Positions 38,539 to 52,202 of a stretch of DNA of 64,000 nucleotides are shown here, piece by piece. The DNA is from Allacma fusca (lineage: Eukaryota; Arthropoda; Collembola; Symphypleona; Sminthuridae). The notes beneath the pieces are model-generated. The model was not told the DNA's origin. It searched no databases and worked only from the letters and a program-made list of their open reading frames with translations. Made by a program: the position numbers and the translations under genes. Numbering within the stretch: the stretch's first letter is position 1; each line of letters begins with the position of its first letter. The stretch covers positions 49,238,386-49,302,385 of the forward strand of contig OX359248.1 in NCBI GenBank assembly GCA_947179485.1, in the 5' to 3' direction.

Positions 38539-39639
38539 TAATAGTACATTGCTACTGTGTTTCTCAGTTTTTGGCATTCAATAAAATTAGTAATTACGTT
38601 TTTTTACATATAACAATTGTGTTCCAGTACTGTGGTAGAATTTATACGGATCTAGTGGAAAGGATAGGAATGTGAGGATAAATTTGAGAAGCTATGAGGA
38701 AAGGTGGTGAGTTGGCTGCTGAGGCTCATAAACATGGAGGGACATTGACATTGACATTCTGGTCACATCCTCCCATCCCCACTTGTCAACTCTTCTCACG
38801 AGATATTAGATGGGATCATGTCCCTTGTCCCGACCTCTGCTCCCAGCTCCCACTATAGCTCTCGACCCCAAACTCACGCCCAGCCACGGGCTCAATTTCC
38901 TCGGCCACAGAAAAAAACAATAAACAGAGAGAGAGAGAGAGAGTTGAGAGAGAGATGGTTGTCAAAGGCCAAAACCCATACGCCACAGTATTAACTTCAT
39001 ATGTGGCTCTGGGATCCGGCCCACAAGTCTGTACAGAAAGAGTTGCATCATCTGGAAATTAGAAAGTGTAAACATTTTCTCTATTTATTATTTTCTCTAT
39101 CTCATCATTAATTTCTACAAGGATTGCATTTTTTTTAAAACAAAAACAAATCACTTGAAGAGAATTTTTTCAAATTACTTTTTTCAGATTTTTCATATAG
39201 AAAAGAAATTCTGTATGATCTCTGAAGAGCTTGATTTACAGGGCTCTTAGGAAACTTGAAATTCCTTGTTTAACTTTAGGGTAAATCTTTGGGAAGGAAG
39301 CCATTTGCTTAGTTTGTTTTAGTACCTTGGAAAAAATGTTACGGTTAAAAACCACTGTTGAGGATGTATTCAGGAAGAAGGGATCTCTTGTAGGGAAAAT
39401 TTTAGGGAGGGAAAGTAACTATAGACAGAGATCACTGTAGTGGGGAAAGCAAGCTCAGGGAGTGATGTGAGAGCCAGAAAGGGGATTTGAAAGTACTTTT
39501 ACGAGAGAGGAGATGAGCCAATAGATTGGAGTTCATATAAGGACATAATATATAAGATCCAGGGAGAGCAGTCTAGTGTTGATCGTATCATTTTCAATGA
39601 TGAACATTGTTCTTTCCTTCCGTGGTCCAATGGATGCAG

Positions 39640-39690
39640 TAGAGACAGAGAGAGAGAGAGAGAAAAAAAAATAGGGAGAGAGAGAGAGGA
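39640..39690. repeat. GA microsatellites around an A9 run
   Basis: (GA) run, AAAAAAAAATAGG, (GA) run, all purine except one T. Confidence 0.93.
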
Positions 39691-39984
39691 GACGCGGAAA
39701 TGATTGAGAGAGAGGAGGAGATAAGACGGTTCTTTTCTCCCTATAGTAATAGTGGTAGTAATTCCGTACGAATTCACTGAGTTTCACAAAACCCTTTTTC
39801 TCCCCTTAACTTTATACGAGGGGCCATGTTAAAAATGTTATTAATCCAATATGTCCCTACATTGATCCCTAAAACCTAGATTTGAAACATAGCAATTGGT
39901 TTTCATAACCGTATTAAAATTTCATGAAAAATCCCTTGGTCCATTTGTTTTGCAGCCAGTATTTTCCAGGGGATTTTATAAATG

Positions 39985-40025
39985 ATATTTCTTTGACCCA
40001 GGTCATGACCTAGGTAATATTTGCT
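39985..40025 (-). repeat. Dispersed repeat, copy 8, with AGGTCATGACCT palindrome
   Basis: The minus strand reads AAATATTACCTAGGTCATGA, then CCTGGGTCAAAGAAAT. The 12-bp palindrome AGGTCATGACCT occupies 40000-40011. The CTGTGACC half is missing or too diverged to see. Confidence 0.5.
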
Positions 40026-41092
40026 GCCAGCAAGAAAAACATATGAAAAACATAAAGTTAGAAATTTATTCTCAAGTGTGTGCGAAAAAGCACAATTCTA
40101 CAAGTAAATAATGTTTTTCCATGATTTTGTGTTTTTTTGTCAGAAATTTTGTTCATTTCAATTTTTTACGTTTCAATAAATTGAAAGAACCATACCTTCA
40201 AACGTTTCGTGGGATTATGTTCGGGTAGGGAAAAAAATGAATGTTTTCTAAAATCCTTAATAGTGTGGGATGGAACAAAATTGTAGGGAATTTTCCAGAT
40301 AATTTCCCACCTTGGAAATGAAGGAGGTGCTTTTTTAAGGACTGTATTTTGGGTCTATGAGTTAAAGGGGGAGAGAAAGGATTTGTGGGAGTTTCAATAT
40401 AAAAAATGGGACACACATTATAGACACTGCAGTAAATGGTGGGTTGTGAGACAGAAGAGGAGCAGAGCTTCTTCCTTCCTTAATCACCCATTAGAGAGAA
40501 AATCGATGAGATGAAAGGCGGAAATTCTCTTCGGGGAAAATCTCATGGAGTAAATGAAGCTTATATTCCTTGTCTTTTCTCATCTAACCTGTAACATTTT
40601 GTTCTTGAATGGAACTTGCTTCCCTATATACTATTATCTAGCCATAACCTATGCTTCCTCAACTCCTTCCAAGCACTTTCCCCTGTCTTCCCTAACCCCA
40701 CACCATTTCCCTTACGCCGCTCCTAATGCAATTATTAACACACATGACTCCACCTATAAATACATTCATACTGTCCTGAATTCTGTAGATACATAGATAG
40801 ATATATCAGGGGCTAAATTACAGGAGACTCTTATAACTTCTGCCGGTAATGTTAAACTTAATTGTAATTTTTTAGACCCGAAAAAAAAACAAGTCCAAGT
40901 CGGATTTCCAATCACGAGGTGTTCCACTACACTCTCCAGGACCAAAGGGGAGCCCTAAAGTCTGCAAAATATGACTGCTGTATCTATAGATAATTAAATT
41001 TGTAGTACAGGGGAATCCATCCCACGACCCCACCGCAACACAAGTAGTAGAATCACAAGTCCCTGCTCATGTCTAGATATCCAGATGAGAGG

Positions 41093-41132
41093 ACTGTGAC
41101 CAAGTAATTTTGTCTATGTCAATAATGTTTAA
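41093..41132 (+). repeat. Possible dispersed CTGTGACC repeat, copy 9
   Basis: GACTGTGACCAAGTAATTTT followed by GTCTATGTCAATAATG; a loose match in block order to copy 4. Confidence 0.4.
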
Positions 41133-41239
41133 GTAGTTGGGACGCGAGCGTGTGTAAAGAAGTTGTTGTGTAATGGTCTTTTGTGTACAGGGCCTGTATG
41201 TATGTAATTATATGTATCTATATGTATGTGTATAAATGT

Positions 41240-41278
41240 ATAGATATAGGTGTGAGTGTCTATGTAGGGAGTGTACTG
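41240..41278. mobile_element. Isolated MITE right end
   Basis: Read inward on the minus strand from TA at 41279-41280: CAGTACACTCCCTACATAGA. The upstream partner was not identified. Confidence 0.35.
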
Positions 41279-41783
41279 TACGTATGAGTTCCTTGTGTGT
41301 AATAGGACTTGGAATGGCTGTCCTTGGAGGAGATAGAGAGGAGCGTTTAAGTACGGCATTAAATGTAAGTAATGCATTTAGCTATGGGCTGTAAGGGAGG
41401 CTGAGAGTATCTTTTAGGCATTAATAAAGTGGATGGGGAAGGTCGTTCCGAGAAACCCTACCTATTTCAATTGAGGCAGACCGACCCGAGCCAGTTCAGT
41501 TTATGCGAGAAGAATGGCAAAGTCACAGACCATTACTGGAGGAGGGAATCGGCAAGATAATTTGACCCAACTACTCTCATCCCATATCATACCATTATCA
41601 TGATCATCATTTTCATCCGTCGAGAGAGAGAGAGAGAGATATCCGCATCCCCTCTTGTCCCTATCTGCTCCTTCGCTCTTTCCCTTTCTTTTTCCATGAT
41701 GGCTCACACGATAGATGCATATACTTTGGCCTTTGCTCTCAGCATCTTCCTCCCAGACGTATAAATACACTGAGCTCTCAATA

Positions 41784-42167
41784 CAGCAGTCCCCCTAAAT
41801 TCTTTAAATTTGACTCCGTCTCCCAAACACGCTAAATTATCAAAGAGAAAAGTTTTAGCATTGGAGCATTATTAAATGCTATTTTTTTAAAATAAATAAA
41901 TACAGAAAATTCTATTAAAAAAGAATAAATCATTAAGAATTCATTAAAAAAAATCCTAGAATTATTTTAAATCCTACAAATATGTATTCATATGGGATTT
42001 ATGGTTTATTTTGTCTATGACAGAATAAATTTTGGAACGGGCCCGTTTAACCCAATGGTAATTTTGTGTGTTGGAGTATATAGTGAGAGAGCGGGCGTTG
42101 TTAGAGTTGGATTGGGAGGGCTGTTGTAATTATTATAGGGATGCCGCCACAACGAGAGAGCACTCTA
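41784..42167. mobile_element. Possible MITE pair, unusually long
   Basis: The left end is CAGCAGTCCCCCTAAATTC, preceded by TA. The right end, read inward, is TAGAGTGCTCTCTCGTTGTG, then GCGGCATCCC. The interior AAAGAGAAAAGTTTTAGCATTGG resembles other copies only for about 150 bp; the rest is AT-rich filler, so an insertion inside the element or two unrelated ends are both possible. Confidence 0.4.
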
Positions 42168-43887
42168 TAGTTTCTAAACCTTACAAACTTTATATCTGAT
42201 AGGGCCCCAAAAGTTAATGCTTATTACGGCCTCCGCTATTGTCTGTCTCTCCGGATCTCGCTTTGCCTCATCTCACTCACTCTCCCGAAGCCGCCTACTA
42301 CTAAGGAGACAGATATGGAATTGGATATATCTGTAGAGCCTGTGTATAGGGGAAGGAAATAGGCTGTACATAGCGAGGCTGGTTACAAATAGGGAAAATC
42401 CTATATTTTAACGGTGGATTATTTCACAGCTGGAACAATCTCACATTTCTTGTCTATTATTACCATCAAATTGCTAGTAACAGCATGGGAGATCAAGTAA
42501 GCGTGCGGATTATCACAACTTTTCCTCTGGCTCTTTCATTTCCATTAACACTCTGCTTGAACATTCTTATTTTGGTCCTATGCTAATCATTTTACTTGAG
42601 AGTTTCCTATCCGCACTTTCATTAATCTCCATTATACACTCCATATGTACAGGGGCGCTCAAGAGTGTAGGGTACAGAAGAGTCAGGCCAACTCTTTTGA
42701 CTCTATACTTGAAGGTACACCCCACTCAAATATTCCATATAATAAGTTTTCTCTCCCAGAAAATTCACATGAATGCACACAATTAGTACGGCTCCAGAGG
42801 GAAGGAAATCTTTGTGGAAGGGAAGGAAATGAGGATCAAAATCGTGCGAGATAATTATATTTAGTTACTTCCCTCATCATAATGTTACAAAATTTATTTC
42901 ATACCTCAAAAAAAAACCATTATTACTAATTTATAATTATATTACATTTTTTATTAAAGACAATTCTCAATCTTTGAAACAAGGTATCAATTTGGAGGAA
43001 CAATTGGAAAAAATGTGCCAAGGGGGAAAATGATAGCTAACAAAAATTCTCTCTGCTCTTTTAGCATGCCATGTTTTTGTAACTTTGTAACTCCGCCTGC
43101 ATTTTATTTTGCATTTAATCGAATTAGTACCTAGTCCAATTACTCTCTTCACCAACGAGTCAGGGAATCGAGTCAGGTTCATGGAAAATTAGGGACTATG
43201 GGGTAAATCCCGGATTGACAGCTAATTAGAAACTGCAGGAGAAATTTCCAAAATCAAATAAATTGATTCATCCCATATGATTAGGGAAAAAAGGGGAAGG
43301 GTTGGGGGAGAAAGTAAATCTTACTTGTTGTACATATACATATGTACATGGAGCTTAGATCTTATTAGCTTTTCCTTCAGGGGGGGAAAATCCGAATGAA
43401 ATATTTAAATAGAGTCAGCTGCACATTTTTCCAAGGAAATTCCCGGGAGGATATTTAACCCCTCACTTTTTCCCCTGCTCTGTAGCTCCCCTTTCAAACT
43501 CTAACTAAAAGTACATGTAGATACATAGATACATGAAGTACGTAGACATAAATACTGACACTGGCATGCATAAACAGTAGCCTGCTTTTTATTGTAGATA
43601 TTGGACCCACATACTTATCCACACAGGGTCCAAGGAAGTGCATACGCACTTGCATACAGTATGAGGCACCATCAAATCCTGTATGAAACCCGTGACTTTT
43701 TTCTGGGGCTTATGTGTACAAAAAGGGGGATTACCGTATGGTAATAGAAGAGATGCATGGATTTGGCATGGAGGATTATCAGTCTTATCTGTATACGTAC
43801 ATGTCAATGGGAATTAGAAAGATGGGACACAGTGTGAACGGTAGCAAGTAAATGAGCTTATGGTCCTTTGAATCTGTGTGTAGAATT

Positions 43888-43923
43888 TCTCTCTCTCTCT
43901 CTCTCACTCACTCTCTTACTCAT

Positions 43924-43958
<35 letters not shown>

Positions 43959-43967
43959 CTCTCTCTC
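43888..43967. repeat. Long interrupted CT microsatellite
   Basis: 80 bp of CT dinucleotides broken by ACTCACT and TTACTCATTCG. Confidence 0.97.
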
Positions 43968-44541
43968 AAACGCAACCCCAAAATGAGGGGATAAACTGCC
44001 GGATAGATTAAGTTCTGGAGTGAATGATATTATTGTATCTCTGTACAAAAGAGAGGTTTCATAGGAGTTTAGGGTTTTTCCACTGAGCCAGACAGAATTG
44101 TGAGGATATAATATGTGACCCCTCGGGTGTTCGGGTGTTTACGCAGATTTGCCTCATCACAGGGGGAGACAAGACAACCGCGAAATTTAGTCAGGATGGA
44201 AGTGTACAGTCAATGGCTCGGACTGGGACTCCAAGATAGGACAAAGGCTGAATCAAATCAATTCAACCATCCCCAACCTCCTTACTCCATCAAACACACA
44301 GGGACACACTCACTCAAGAGATAAAGGCACCCTGTATTTACACTGAGTCACATATGTAATTATGCATGCGGGAAGTTAGTGTTGCTACGAGCGATTACTT
44401 TCTCTATATGTACAAAATATTCTGGGGGTTCGGATCCTCACAGTGTAATACGCTCCTTCAATGATGTGAGTACAAAATAATATGTACTTTCCGTAATGGA
44501 AGCCCAAGATAATATGTACCTTCAAGTAGATCTACGTCTGT

Positions 44542-44543
<2 letters not shown>

Positions 44544-44580
<37 letters not shown>
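44544..44580. repeat. AC microsatellite (about 18 units)
   Basis: Perfect AC run of 37 bp. Confidence 0.98.
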
Positions 44581-44582
<2 letters not shown>

Positions 44583-44988
44583 CATAGAATATGTGCCAGT
44601 GTACAAACGCATGTATGTATGTACTTGCCATGTCCCCCATGTAAACGTCACGCTCTGTCCCTCCCTGGAATTACGATGCTGCAGCATGTGGAAGTAATCT
44701 AATGTGGAGGGGAAGGTTCCCCTCCAAGAAGCCCGGGGACATGGAGTGAACCCAGTAATAATAATACACAAGTTACTCACAGTTGCTCTCAATCTATTCT
44801 ATTTTCCCTGCCCTGCATACACTACGGAATTACAGCGGGACCTGAACCTCCGTTTGAGAAATTAATGGGAGGCACTTATTAGAATTTTTCCCTTTATTAA
44901 AATTTGTATTCAAGGGAGGGCTTTTATGAGGAATGACTAAAGTCATGGGACGGGCATGGTCGTGGTAATATAGTCCCATGAAAGGAGA

Positions 44989-45072
44989 CAGTCCTATCTA
45001 TAAAAGTGCACTATGGAAATCCTATAAAACTAGGGCAGTCCCTATAAAGATCCATGAGAGGAGTAAACTCTG
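44989..45072. mobile_element. Possible very short MITE copy
   Basis: About 84 bp. The left end is CAGTCCTATCTATAAAAGTG and the right end, read inward from TA at 45073-45074, CAGAGTTTACTCCTCTCATG. It may be an internally deleted derivative. Confidence 0.45.
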
Positions 45073-46295
45073 TATAGAAATTTGTTCAGTGGAAATGTTC
45101 AAAATAAATCGTTCGTATATCTATACATATACAAAAATTCTAAAATGAATAATAATTACTCATCTTTAGAGAATTCGGAATTGTTTCCAATGAATCCCTT
45201 TGGATTGTTGAGAAAAACTTGTTGAACTAAAAGAGTTAGTTAAGGAGGATTGAGGCTTGTGGAGTCCTTGACTTTCTTAGAGTTAACTCTTTGAGGGAAG
45301 GCTTCCCGATGGTTAATGAGTTACAGGGTCCTTTTCCCTTAAGGGACTCCTTATAAGGGCAATTTCTCTATTGAGGTCAAAATTTTCGAAAGGCTGGGGT
45401 CCTTAACAAGATTTTAAAAAAATATGACAAAGATAGAAAGGAATCAAGTAAGAACAGAGGGATAGGACTCATACTTGTTTGAGGTATCTACTATTAATAA
45501 GTATGAGGTGAAAAACTTTAAGCCCAGTGCTATTCACATTGTATGTACATTGTAGGAGTCAAAGTTGGTCCTTGGGAGGGTCTAAGGGTCTTATAGAGAG
45601 TGTGCAGTGAATTTATGTATGTACATATGTATGTTGGGAAGTTATTATGAAAGGTCCTGGAGCGGATTTGGTGGACACATTTGTTGGGTATGAGATGGGG
45701 TTTTGGAGGGAGACATGGAGTTGGATTAAATAAGGTAATAGAAGCGTTAAACGCTGTTTGATTCAGGGGAAAAGTAAATTATAACGTAAGATCCTGGCGG
45801 AGGATTCATTTGTCTCAGTGGGGCGCTTCTGAGTTATGGTTATAGTTGGGGTTGGCAGACGATGGGGATAGGGAAGAGACCCACTCAACAATATGGTGAT
45901 GTGATCAGACGCTATCGCTGGATGAGTTGCTGGGGTTTCCCATCCATTGAGACTGTTTACTCGGCTCCTTTCCCCTCTTTAGAGTGGGACCCCTCTCCTC
46001 CAGGTTGCTCTTTCAGACTCGGTCTGAGCCGGGCCCTATACACTGTTTTATGTATAAAAGGAAAGCAGCCGGCCGTGTAGAGCAAGAGCAACGAGTGGCT
46101 TCAAGCTGTACAGTACAAATTACCGGTACGTGACAGTGACAAGGGCGGTCGTTGTATTTCAACTCCAACTCCACTCACCAACCAACCATTTCCTAAATTC
46201 ATGTTCTTCTTGTTAGAGGTTAGATTAAATGCCAGTCTTGCTGACATAGTCATCACATCACCATCATTCCTTTCCCCCTCTTCTAATAAATTGCG

Positions 46296-46366
46296 AACAC
46301 ACACATGCACACAGGCACATGCACAGACACATGCACAGACACACACACACACACACACATACACAC
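46296..46366. repeat. ACAC / CACATGCACAGA compound repeat
   Basis: Three CACATGCACAGA-like units, then a perfect (AC) run of about 20 bp. Confidence 0.95.
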
Positions 46367-46739
46367 TCCCTCACTCACTCATTTACAAAATCCTCTCAAA
46401 ATTTGGACACTCTTTCACACTATTTCCCACAACAATTATTACTTCCCCTTTGGGCTCTCCCGAGACGAATAGAATGAGTCCTTAATTAGACAAACTTCCC
46501 TAATGAGAGCTAATCCGATGGGGGCGGCTGTAATTACTCAAGTTATCTTTCATTTCAGAGGGGGTTTTCAAAACATTTGTAGACACTTTGTATAGGAGAA
46601 GAAGAGAGTTGTTATATTTTGAGCACAAGTTTAAAAAATTCTTGGATTTTGAATAATTGTAATTAAATGTAAATAATATGATTGAAGGTTTAATTTCCAC
46701 GACTAATAACCCCGCTCTCAACAAATGTTAACATTAATC

Positions 46740-47190
46740 TAACTGCAAAGTTAGTCTATATCTAAAATTATTCTAGAATTGAATACTGAGTAGAAATAGT
46801 TTAGGCATGAATTCCAATGGAAATAATTTCGGTGGGAATTCTAAAACTAAATTGAGCCTGAACTTAGTAATTCTCAAATTAATTTTGTGTCTAAAATTCA
46901 AAAACAATATTTGCACCTGAATTCCAAATCTATGGTTTGGTTTTTTATATCGTCTACAAATAATTCGGCTGTGGATTGTCCGCTGCTAATCCGAGTCTAA
47001 AACTCAATAGAGATAGTTTGGGTAATTATAAATTCTAATATAGCTAATTTTGGTCCGAATTCTCAAAAACAGATTTTGACATAATTTTTAAAACTAATTT
47101 GGGTATTTATACTAAAATTAGCTTGGGAAGAAGTTCCAGCGCTATAATAAAATTAGAATATAAAATCCAATGCTAATAATTTGTGACCTA
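46740..47190. repeat. Old, heavily decayed tandem repeat
   Basis: Repeated AATTCTAAAACTAAATT/AATTTTAAAACTAATTTGG-like phrases, each followed by TGGG or GAGCCTG, recur at roughly 24-40 bp spacing with much divergence. No two units are identical. Confidence 0.55.
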
Positions 47191-50100
47191 TTCCCAAGAC
47201 ATAAAGATGAATCCCACTTAAAATAGTATTTTTAAACTTTTGTTTGTTAGGAAATTATTTAAAATAGATAGTTGTGGGAAAATAGTAGTGTAGACAAAAT
47301 GGTCCAACTGAAATTTGACATTTAAAAGAAACTACCTCCGACAACCTCCAACATGGAGGAGCTTTAACACTCAAATATTTCCGTTGACCAATCCTCAGTC
47401 ATCTGAAGTTACCCCTTCCTCCAAGTCGTTAATAATGGTTATTAATCGTAGCAGTGGAAGTTGGGAGTAAGTTTTAAGGATACGCTTCCAGCCGTAATTA
47501 CATACTAGATACTACTCTATATAGGAAATCCCAAGCATTCAAGTGCTCAACTGCTTAGTATTGGGGACTGAATTCTCCGGGGAAAGCTTCGCATCCGGTT
47601 TCCTCAAACATAAAACAAACATTAACACAATTATGAAAGAGTATCCATAATAGAAGGAACGCTATGAATCTAACGCTACTCCCAAGGACTGGAACGTGCC
47701 TCTCCGATATATTATGTATTTCCACATAGCGCCGAGCCTCCCCGAGCTTCATAGTGTTGACGGGGGTGGATATAATTACTTGTATTTAGTATTTATAATG
47801 GATCGTGTGAATAAGCTTCTGGTGTTGGAGGAGCGCATTATCCGACTTCCGAATGAGGCTCCAAGACAGAGAGAAGGGTTGAGATTCCTCGGGTGATTAA
47901 GATAATCAAATGGATGCACCCTCATGTATCTGTAATTATTACTATATGTATATGTCATGATACAACATATAGGCATTAGCTATGGAATTATTGCTGGGAT
48001 TATACATGACGCTATATAGATTGAGAGAGAGGAAAGAGCTGCGGAGATCACGAGGGACTCCTTATAATAATATGGGAATTATCATGAGACAAGCTTCAAC
48101 ATAGTACGAAATAATACATGTTATCAGTGAAGAGGCAAAATAGACGGATCTCTTGTATTATCTGCCATTTTGACTTTCTATTTACTTACAATTAGTTTTT
48201 CAAGTGCCAGCCATAATAATTACAAGTGCACACAGGATTCATATTTCTTAGCAAGTATCAAAAAGACGTGAAATCTGGGTACCTTTTGGAGGATCTTATG
48301 CAGATCAAAGGATCTCAGTAAGGAAGTGCATTATAGATAATTTTGGTTTAAATAAGAAGAAATAATCTAGTCAATTTTGCCTCTTCACTGACGTTATACC
48401 TATGTATATAAGAACCTATAATGAGTTCACTCTTTATCTGTAAGCCTGATCCTGATCATCTCATCCCATATCCAATCCCCCAGAAGACAATCATACACAT
48501 TGGTTGGGTTTGGCGTGGATGCATAATAATTCTTGGGTAATAGCTAACACATGGAAGCACCATGCAGAGCCCATTATAGTCTTCCCCAAGTCCTGATGGT
48601 CATGTCATGTAACTCGTGTCATGGCAGGAGGACAAGCGTGCAAGTACTCGGGATCTCACCCCAACACATATTCTCAGCGGGTATTTTATCCCCTATAGAA
48701 CCCTGTAATGTACACACACTGAGCTGTCAGCTGCTTTCGTCATTATTTAGCCAAACTCCCCTTCCCTTTGCCATAATACACTTGTAGACTCACAACAACC
48801 GTCATCCCAACTTATGATCTCACACTATCCTCCATCCCCTCGTCCAGACACAGTCAATATTACAGACCACTGTATGAAGTCTACATACATACATGAGAAA
48901 AATTCCCAGGGAAAAAAAAAATCCAAACCCATCGTGAACAATGATCATCAGCGCAAACACATTCCCTTTTATCGATACAACAGAAGATAAGTCTCACACA
49001 CTCCCGTCCACCTCAAACATACGAAATACATAACTGCCCCGACAACTATCCCATAATAAACATCAACCCTTCATCCCACAACCAACTCACACTTCCCCCT
49101 CTGTCCATTAATAAATAAATACAAAAATGTATAAGTACACTTTTAGTATCTATACTGTATCTGTATACTAAAATCGTGTAGTATGTTGTGTATCAGGGGA
49201 AATATAATTATGTATGTAAGGGAAAATAAGGGAAATAAATGTGAAGTCCCTATCTTTCTCTGTAGAGGAAATTTTATAACAATAACAACTATTACTTCCC
49301 TACGAGACTACAGCTCATACTCTTATCATTGTGACAGACTCATGGATCCAGTTAACCCACAATTATTCCAAGCATTTTTTCCAAACCACTCCGCTCCGTG
49401 CAGACACTCATCATTTATATAATCCACTTGAAAATTCAAGAATCACTTAGCCATTGAATACTGTATGGTCTCATGGAATCATATTATTCCTGTATGAATT
49501 ATTTAATGTGTATGAATATCTATCCCCTATGTCCCTCAACCCTCCCTTCCCACCCCCCCCAAAAAAAATCCACCTAACATCTGCTTTAGTGTATATGCAT
49601 TCATAATTATTGTATTTATTAGTACGTCCCATATACATAGATACGTAATAATGGAATAGGAGTTATATATGTATACATACTTGTTTTTATACGTGCATGA
49701 ACAAACATGGAAGGGGATTATGTGCCCTAACATTTTTCCCAATCTCACGTCCTACAATTAATTATTGCTACCAAGGCTATGAATAATATGTACATTATTT
49801 ACACGGAGTTATTATTGGAACGAGCGGAGCTAAATAATGCACGCGCACCAGTCAGACTCCATGTCGGCTTGTAGAAGTCAATTAATTCCTGTCTGTCTTA
49901 TCCCCCCGCATATATGAGAGACCAATCGAGGAATAAATAATCAATAGGACGTATATACATATGATAGTGGGGTAAGACTCAATTTTCTCAATGACTTTTC
50001 CAACTCTTGATTATTAAATAGACTCTGAGGCGTCTCTCCTTCTCTGTGGTCTTCAGGAAATTGTAAATAGATATTCCAGAAGAGGAGGAAAATTGTGAGG

Positions 50101-52169
50101 ACTAACACCCACGACAGTTTGAAAATACACATTTTTAAATACGTAGTTTGTAATGTACATTTTTTATAGCCGTTGTTGTGGCTATTGAAATGGAAATTAC
50201 TGGTCCGGTAGTTTTGGTAGTACAGATATTTTTACTATGCTTTTTTATGGGTAAGGTTGAATGTTCTCCTCCAATGAATAATTTAAACTGGCAATACAGG
50301 TGGCAATTACGGTCAATGTGCCATGCATAAACCAATTTTTCTAATGAAGCCAAATGTGCAATTACTATATCGGTAATTAATGAGGATTGTACAGGTAGAT
50401 ACAATAGCTATGGTTAAGGTAAAGAATATCATATAAAATGTGAGTTTCCAAAATGTTTTCCATTCAAAGGGGTCATAGATTTAGAGAATAGAATCGTACG
50501 AATTGTTCTTATTCTTAGTTTTGAATCAGATTTCAGTCGGTTATTTAATCAAGAATAAAAGTTTTGATTTCTAAAAGTATTTGTAAGAAATCACAATTAT
50601 TGCAAACATCTGGGGGAATTTGAGTGGGAGTTAATTAACCAAAATATTATTTTTCTGTTGTGAAATTAATCATGGCAAAAATGTTGCTACAGGACGGAGC
50701 GAGATATTTGAAAATTAATGGTAAATCAAAAATGATAGTGGAAACTAGAAACCTCACAGTCAGGTTTGCTATAGATACTTATGTATAAGTATAAATATAC
50801 GAGACTGGAATCAAGTTTCTCGTCCTTACAAATTCAAACACACCCACGTAGTTCCATCTAGTTTTAATATTTCTCATACAGTACCGAAAGAAGTACTGTC
50901 TGAAGCAAGCTAAGGGTTCCAATTTTATAAAATTGTTTTTACAACACACTGTGACAAAGTTTAAGTAATTACATTATATGAGTGCATCCCTATAATTATC
51001 TATTTATAAATTTAAATACCTTGCACCAAGACTTGTATAATAATTATTTAGTCTGGATTAATTCCCCAATAAAAACGTTAAAGATGATAATTTAGGGAAA
51101 TTAAAATGCCTTGATATTTCAATGGAAGTACTAGCAAAAGATAATTTTTTTTCTGCATCAAAAGAGCCTTTCCATCTGAAGTCCTTATTACTATGTACAA
51201 ACGGAGCCGGTTTGAATAATAGCATCTGATTGGGAGAAACATAACCTAGTGGGGGAGAATACAAGACCCATTAAAAAAATGTTGGAGGAAAAAAGAAGAC
51301 CGCCATTAAGTGCAGAGTTATAAAAAAAAAAGAGGTGGAAAATAAAATAAAATAGTTTCCAAGCGAGAGTGACATGAAAGAAGACGACAGGAGGAAGGAG
51401 AATAAAAAAGGGGGAAGTGAAAAGGAATTATAAAATGGAAAAGAGGGTGAAGTCTTGAATACTCTGAAGACTTGAATGAATTTACATTGAGAGAGAAAAA
51501 GTGGGAGAGAGAGAGAGAGAAAGCGAGTGGGAAATGAAAAAGAAGAAAAAAGTTGAAGTGTCTCATTCGTTGTCGACAGTTGACGACATTTACAGCATAA
51601 TAAGACTACAGTGAAATGCAATTTTCCCCCAAGAAAATATGTAGAGATGCTAAAGAGTTAATTTTTCCACGACACACTTGACTACGCAATTGAACAGCAG
51701 CGCTGTCTTTTCCCTGCTCTGAGTACCCCGGCGGGGGAAGCCTCTCTCAGACTCTCGAAATCATTACACGACAATGCCCTCAACTTCCCCATCTCCATGG
51801 GTGTAGGTTAAACTTATACAAGGATTTCATGTATAAATTCTTAACGGAGTATTTTCCTTTTTTTCCCCTCCCCTAGTACCTATGTATATAGTAGAAAGCA
51901 CTTGAGGGAAAGTCGTTCATTGAAAGTGAACTTTTCTAGAGACTTGTTACGGGATATATGCACAGAGGATGGAAAAAACGGTGAGGGAAAGGAAAGAATT
52001 GGACTTTCTCCATCTGGTTTCTTTTTTTCCTCCTATATTTCCCGTTCATCATTTATTTTGCATCCGTGAAGGCATTCTTGGTTGGGGCTACATCATGTCT
52101 TGTGGGTCCCCTGACGTTAACTCTACCATTAGAGCTCTCAGCTCCTTAAATACACTTGCATCAAGAAGA

Positions 52170-52202
52170 TGACGAGAGTAAGAGAGAGAGAGAGAGAGAA
52201 AG
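52170..52202. repeat. GA microsatellite
   Basis: Perfect GA run of about 14 units. Confidence 0.97.

Larger units (their letters stand above)
25445..46739. other. Non-coding block D, 21 kb
   Basis: Largest stretch without a gene. It contains MITE copies near 28.2, 36.2, 38.4, 41.8 and 45.0 kb, CTGTGACC repeats, a G11 run at 27640-27650, a C10 run at 34146-34155, a G10 run at 34322-34331 and many TATGTATG tracts. Open frames up to about 159 codons exist but have no recognisable domain, biased composition and no flanking splice pattern that chains them. Confidence 0.55.
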
